This document shows positions 60,410 through 64,000 of a DNA stretch of 64,000 nt, piece after piece. The position numbers and the translations under genes are program-made. Under the pieces are notes generated by a model. It ran no database searches. It was given only the letters and a program-made list of their open reading frames with translations, and had not been told where the DNA came from. Positions within the stretch are counted from its first letter, which is position 1, and each line of letters starts with the position of its first letter. This stretch comes from Hydractinia symbiolongicarpus (lineage: Eukaryota > Cnidaria > Hydrozoa > Anthoathecata > Hydractiniidae): contig NC_079885.1 of NCBI RefSeq assembly GCF_029227915.1, positions 7,316,001 through 7,380,000 on the forward strand. The letters run 5' to 3'.

Positions 60410-61689
60410 TTATTTGATTAAATCAGAATTTATAGCATTTACCGTTTTAGTGAGTTTACTATGGTGGTTTTAAACAATGTCTAATAGCTTGTAACGTCAA
60501 AAACGGGTAGAGTCAAAAGTTTTTGAAAAAATGCCACTCACAAAAAAGTTATTAGTCACAAAGTTCCTTAACAATTGAGCAAATAATTCAGAAGATATTA
60601 AAATTTGAATTTGCAGCTGGCACCAGGGATGGGTATACTAAATAGGATTAAACATCTATATTAACTTTTCTCAAGTCATAATTTTGTACAGAATGAATGT
60701 AATGTGACAATAAATTTATAAAAACGTATTTTTTCAGCACCTGATTTAAAAAACAACACTGAGAAGTGTTTCAATGGCAAAGGTGAATATTACAATGGTA
60801 CAGTATCTATCACATCAACTGGAAAGAGTTGTTTACCTTGGGACGTCAACCCGTTTTTAAATTCAAATGTCTACAATAACTTACACAAAAACTTCTGTCA
60901 AAATCCACAAAGTTATGGTAAGATGCCATGGTTATGTCGATCAGGAACAAAATTGGGTTTATTGTAACATCGAAACTTGCAAAGAGCTTTGGTGCAGAAA
61001 GAACAAAGGTTATAATCCAATTTTTTCAACATTTACACTTAATTTTGTGTAATATTTCGTCAGTAGGGTTTCACCACAAGGTTTTAATTGGTACTCGTCA
61101 ACTCAGACAAAAGCTCATTCAAAAAATCTTCTTCTGCAGAACAAAATTAAAAAAATGGATTCACAAATTGCATCATACAATAGTACAACAGATGTAAATT
61201 AAAAAAAAAATTCCAAAAAAAAAGGAATAACAATTCACAAAATATATTGCTGCAGGACAAAATTAAATAAAAATAGTCTTCAAATTCCATCATATTTAAA
61301 TTATAAACTAAAAAAAAGTTCGATAAAGAATATAAATTCACCAAAACCCGATTTTTTCAAGAAATAAAAAAAAACAGTCATATGCTACAATCGTGGACAA
61401 AAACATTGAGACTAAGGCTGTGTTTTACTCATTATCTAAATATGGACAAAACGGTCAAACAGCCAATGCTCTGCAGCCGACAGGCTGCCAAGTCGCTACT
61501 TTGGCACAAAGGTAGGCCACGCAGACAGGGTTTTAAAAAGTTGCTAGTCATATTCTTTAACACGCCCGCACACCGAAATAATTTACGTTGGAACCCCGTC
61601 AGTAACAATTAGCACATTTTAAGAATTTCGTAATTACCAAAAGAATTTCGTAATTACGCAATACTTGTGGTGGTGAACTTGGAAATTTG

Positions 61690-61730
61690 TTGTCTTGTAC
61701 CAACATATTGTGACCACGATTGTAGCCATT
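61690..61730 (+). repeat. Short dispersed repeat shared with 26760-26795
   Basis: CCAACATATTGTGACCACGA followed by TTGTAGC occurs at both sites in the same orientation, with unrelated flanks. It is probably the end of a dispersed element. Confidence 0.6.
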
Positions 61731-62257
61731 GTAAAAATCCGAATTTTAGTCAATAGAGAATTGGGGGAAATCGGGTAATGACAATAAAGTGAAGTAGAGC
61801 CATTTTAAAGCGTTTTTCAAATATTTTTAACATTACGAGGAGAAAAGTACAGTAAGAATTTTTTAAGGCTTTAAAAAATTTTATATACCAATGAAATTCA
61901 CCATTCTTTTTTTACCAGCAAAAGAAAGTCTTTCTACATTCGCAATTGGTACTGTTGCGACAGGTTCTTGCTTAACAATATTTATTATTATCTTATCAAT
62001 ACTTTATATAAGAAGGGAAAGAAAACGACAAGAGCAAGCAGAAGGTATTTCTTAGTTATCAATTTAACAGGAAATATACGTTTTTGTTAACATCGTCAAT
62101 TTATTTTGTTTAGGAATTGTGTAAGTAAAAAAAGGTTCCCTGTTTTTCTACGTCGCCCTCTATAACACTATAAGATTATACAAATTAATTTACGGTCTCT
62201 TTTTTTTAAGAATATATGCATGGTGTAAAAGATATTTAAAATAATATATATCTCATT

Positions 62258-62330
62258 GTTTGTACGATCGTTTTTACGATCATTTTACGGTCATTTTACG
62301 GTTATTTTAAGGTAATTTTATAGTCATTTG
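62258..62330 (+). repeat. Degenerate CATTTTACGGT tandem words
   Basis: Five or six variants of TTTTACGATCATTTTACGG/TTATTTTA words occur in tandem, within an intron of the kringle gene. Confidence 0.6.
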
Positions 62331-63049
62331 CGGCATATGTAGGATAAGCGAACAATCGCAATTACTATTATGACCTGAATAACAGAGCCAAACTCTTACA
62401 TATATATCGGTCCTTTTGATCAGATTAGTTAGTTGAAAAGACGCAAATTTACAGTAAGCACGCGCTCTATATTATAATCGTAAAACATTATTTACTGCTT
62501 GGCTAATACTAGGAGGCCCAGCAAAGTCGGAATAGGTAAAATGGTACAAAACACTAGGTCGCAAACGAATTTCCTGCGGTCAGAATACTCACCGAGCTTT
62601 TTAATTGATTACTTCTATTGTTCTTTACTCACGTGATAGTTGGAAATCCTTTATTCTTTAATATTTTGGACGGGCATTCACTCACCCGAACAGACATAAT
62701 TAATTTCCGTACTATACATGAGGGTAAAATGTAATCGCACTGACTTTGTGCCTATTCTTTAATTTTAATTGGAGGCTAGCTCTGAGAAATTATTTTGTTT
62801 TTGTTGGTGGATTTGAATTAGAGAATTGCTCTGACCATAGAGATCTGACACATTCGTCTGCGTCTAAGCTTTTATATGAGAGGAACTTAATTTTTTTAAA
62901 TCCTCGAAGAAAGTTTATTTAACTAAGCTACTTGACCAAGAACATTTACTATAGCGTTTTATTTTTAGAAATCGAACCATACAACAAAGTTACAGTTCAA
63001 ACATAGGCTCAAATACAAGCAGTGTTGCAACTGAAAGAAATGACAATAA

Positions 63050-64000
63050 ATAAGAAAAGAAAAAAAATCGGTCCCAGGGCGCGATTCCAAAAGACACAAA
63101 ATGAAGTCATAACGTAAAATGAGTTGTCACAAGCCATCTCCATCAGACTTAACAAAATAAATCTTTGCCAAAAATTCGCTAAGCATTTACGTTGGTAATA
63201 AAACCGAGTTTTGTAAATTTATTTTTTCTGACCTGGTAAATTTTCTACGTTTCAAAGAATGAAGTTGTGTGATGAGAGAAATCTAAAAGTAATCCACCAT
63301 TCTAAGTTGTCGATAAAAGTATTACTGAAAACTGAAACATTGATATAAATGCCTACATAAATTTTGTTTTTAATAAATACTAGCCGAATTCCCGTGGAAG
63401 AATCCACTGAATTTCTCATTAAACCGATATAAAGAGTACTAAACGAATACAACACACTAATGTGAATTTTCAAAACTCACATTTCAACCTCTACCCCGCT
63501 CCCCTTTGTCTCTTTTATAACGGGATGGCAAAGGAGAAAAAAGCCCTGGGATCGAGGTTGCTCACAATCTGCATTATTCTATGTTTATAAGCGCTGAAAC
63601 AAAACGTCTAAAAATATAAGCATGTGCAACAAAAAAGGTTTTAAAAAAATTATGAAATAAAAATGGCAAATGTCCAAAAAAATCAAAGGCGTCTAAAAAC
63701 CGAAATGCGCTAAAAACTATATACTTGCTTTGCAATTCCAGAAGTACACCAGGGAAAAAAAGGATACCAAACATTAAAAAAAATTCAAACATTTTTCGTT
63801 AAGTCATACAAAATCAGCTTTTCAGTCTATTGCATACAGCAAACCTTCCAAAGTTATACTCGAAATATAAGAAATTAATAGTTCGCAACACATAAAAATG
63901 AAATATAAGAACTTGAATCATGTTTAACGTTACCTTTTACGTTCACTGTATTTCCCTTCGTTGCAGAAACAAATTCCCCTATTTCAAAACGAATCCCATA
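63050..64000. other. Noncoding 3' spacer
   Basis: No gene is seen. A GAATTCCCGTGGAAGAATCC piece at about 63386 belongs to the hairpin repeat family described at 1137. Confidence 0.45.

Larger units (their letters stand above)
60738..63006 (+). pseudogene. Kringle + transmembrane gene, 3' exons, frameshifted
   Basis: Exon 60738-61008 starts after TTTTTTCAG and encodes a kringle: EKCFNGKGEYYNG, SITSTGKSCLPW, then NFCQNP and KMPW. At the usual PWCY motif, two bases (TG) appear to be missing. The domain continues in another frame as YVDQEQNWVYCNIETC. With them restored the exon would be phase 1-1, as kringle exons usually are. Exon 61919-62044 (phase 1-1) encodes one membrane helix (GSCLTIFIIILSILYI) followed by RRERKRQEQ. 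Exon 62969-63006 adds EIEPYNKVTVQT and a stop, with AATAAA near 63044. It would be a type I surface protein with a very short tail, not a receptor kinase. Upstream exons are unknown. It may be a true pseudogene or a sequence error. Confidence 0.65.

Noticed and set aside
61382-61612. 76-residue frame between kringle and membrane exons
   Set aside because: The kringle and membrane exons join in phase without it, and it has no recognisable domain.

Overview
The window looks like nuclear DNA from an animal, most likely a cnidarian and probably a hydrozoan-type genome. It is strongly AT-rich. Its genes are sparse and split by introns with GT/AG borders. The recognisable host genes are metazoan: an animal haem peroxidase, an SLC7 amino-acid transporter, an ionotropic glutamate receptor and a kringle/transmembrane protein. 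Much of the rest is old and young transposon sequence of types common in cnidarians: DIRS, LINE, Harbinger, a THAP-bearing element, SINEs and MITEs. The species is inferred from overall character, not proven. All exon models come from reading splice sites and frames by eye.

Layout. 1-3.6 kb has no convincing gene. 4.1-9.2 kb is a decayed DIRS-type tyrosine-recombinase retrotransposon on the minus strand with inverted terminal repeats, split by a 5'-truncated LINE at 5.6-6.6 kb. A RecQ-like helicase fragment lies at 9.5-9.8 kb. 11.6-14.9 kb is a complete five-exon secreted haem peroxidase gene (minus). 15-34.4 kb is gene-poor and holds tandem repeats, a long near-perfect palindrome, nested MITEs and a relic element carrying a broken THAP domain. 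34.5-36.0 kb is an intact single-exon SLC7-like transporter (minus). 36-42.6 kb is mostly noncoding and contains a tRNA-derived SINE.

42.6-52.4 kb (minus) is a divergent ionotropic glutamate receptor, modelled here with five exons; its N-terminus is not found. One intron hosts a PIF/Harbinger element (46,729-49,832) with TAA target duplications, an intact DDE transposase on the plus strand, and a two-MADF-domain partner gene on the minus strand that is broken late by one in-frame TAA. 60.7-63.0 kb (plus) holds the 3' part of a kringle plus transmembrane gene whose kringle exon has an apparent 2-base deletion.

The host genes show no operon-like linkage. The strongest functional unit is the Harbinger pair, transposase plus DNA-binding partner, inside the receptor intron. 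The most unusual host gene is the glutamate receptor, because its ligand-site acidic residue and its gating motif both differ from the family consensus. I found no unmistakably new biological system. The Harbinger with hairpin ends and an interrupted partner gene, and the THAP-bearing relic element, are the best candidates for follow-up.
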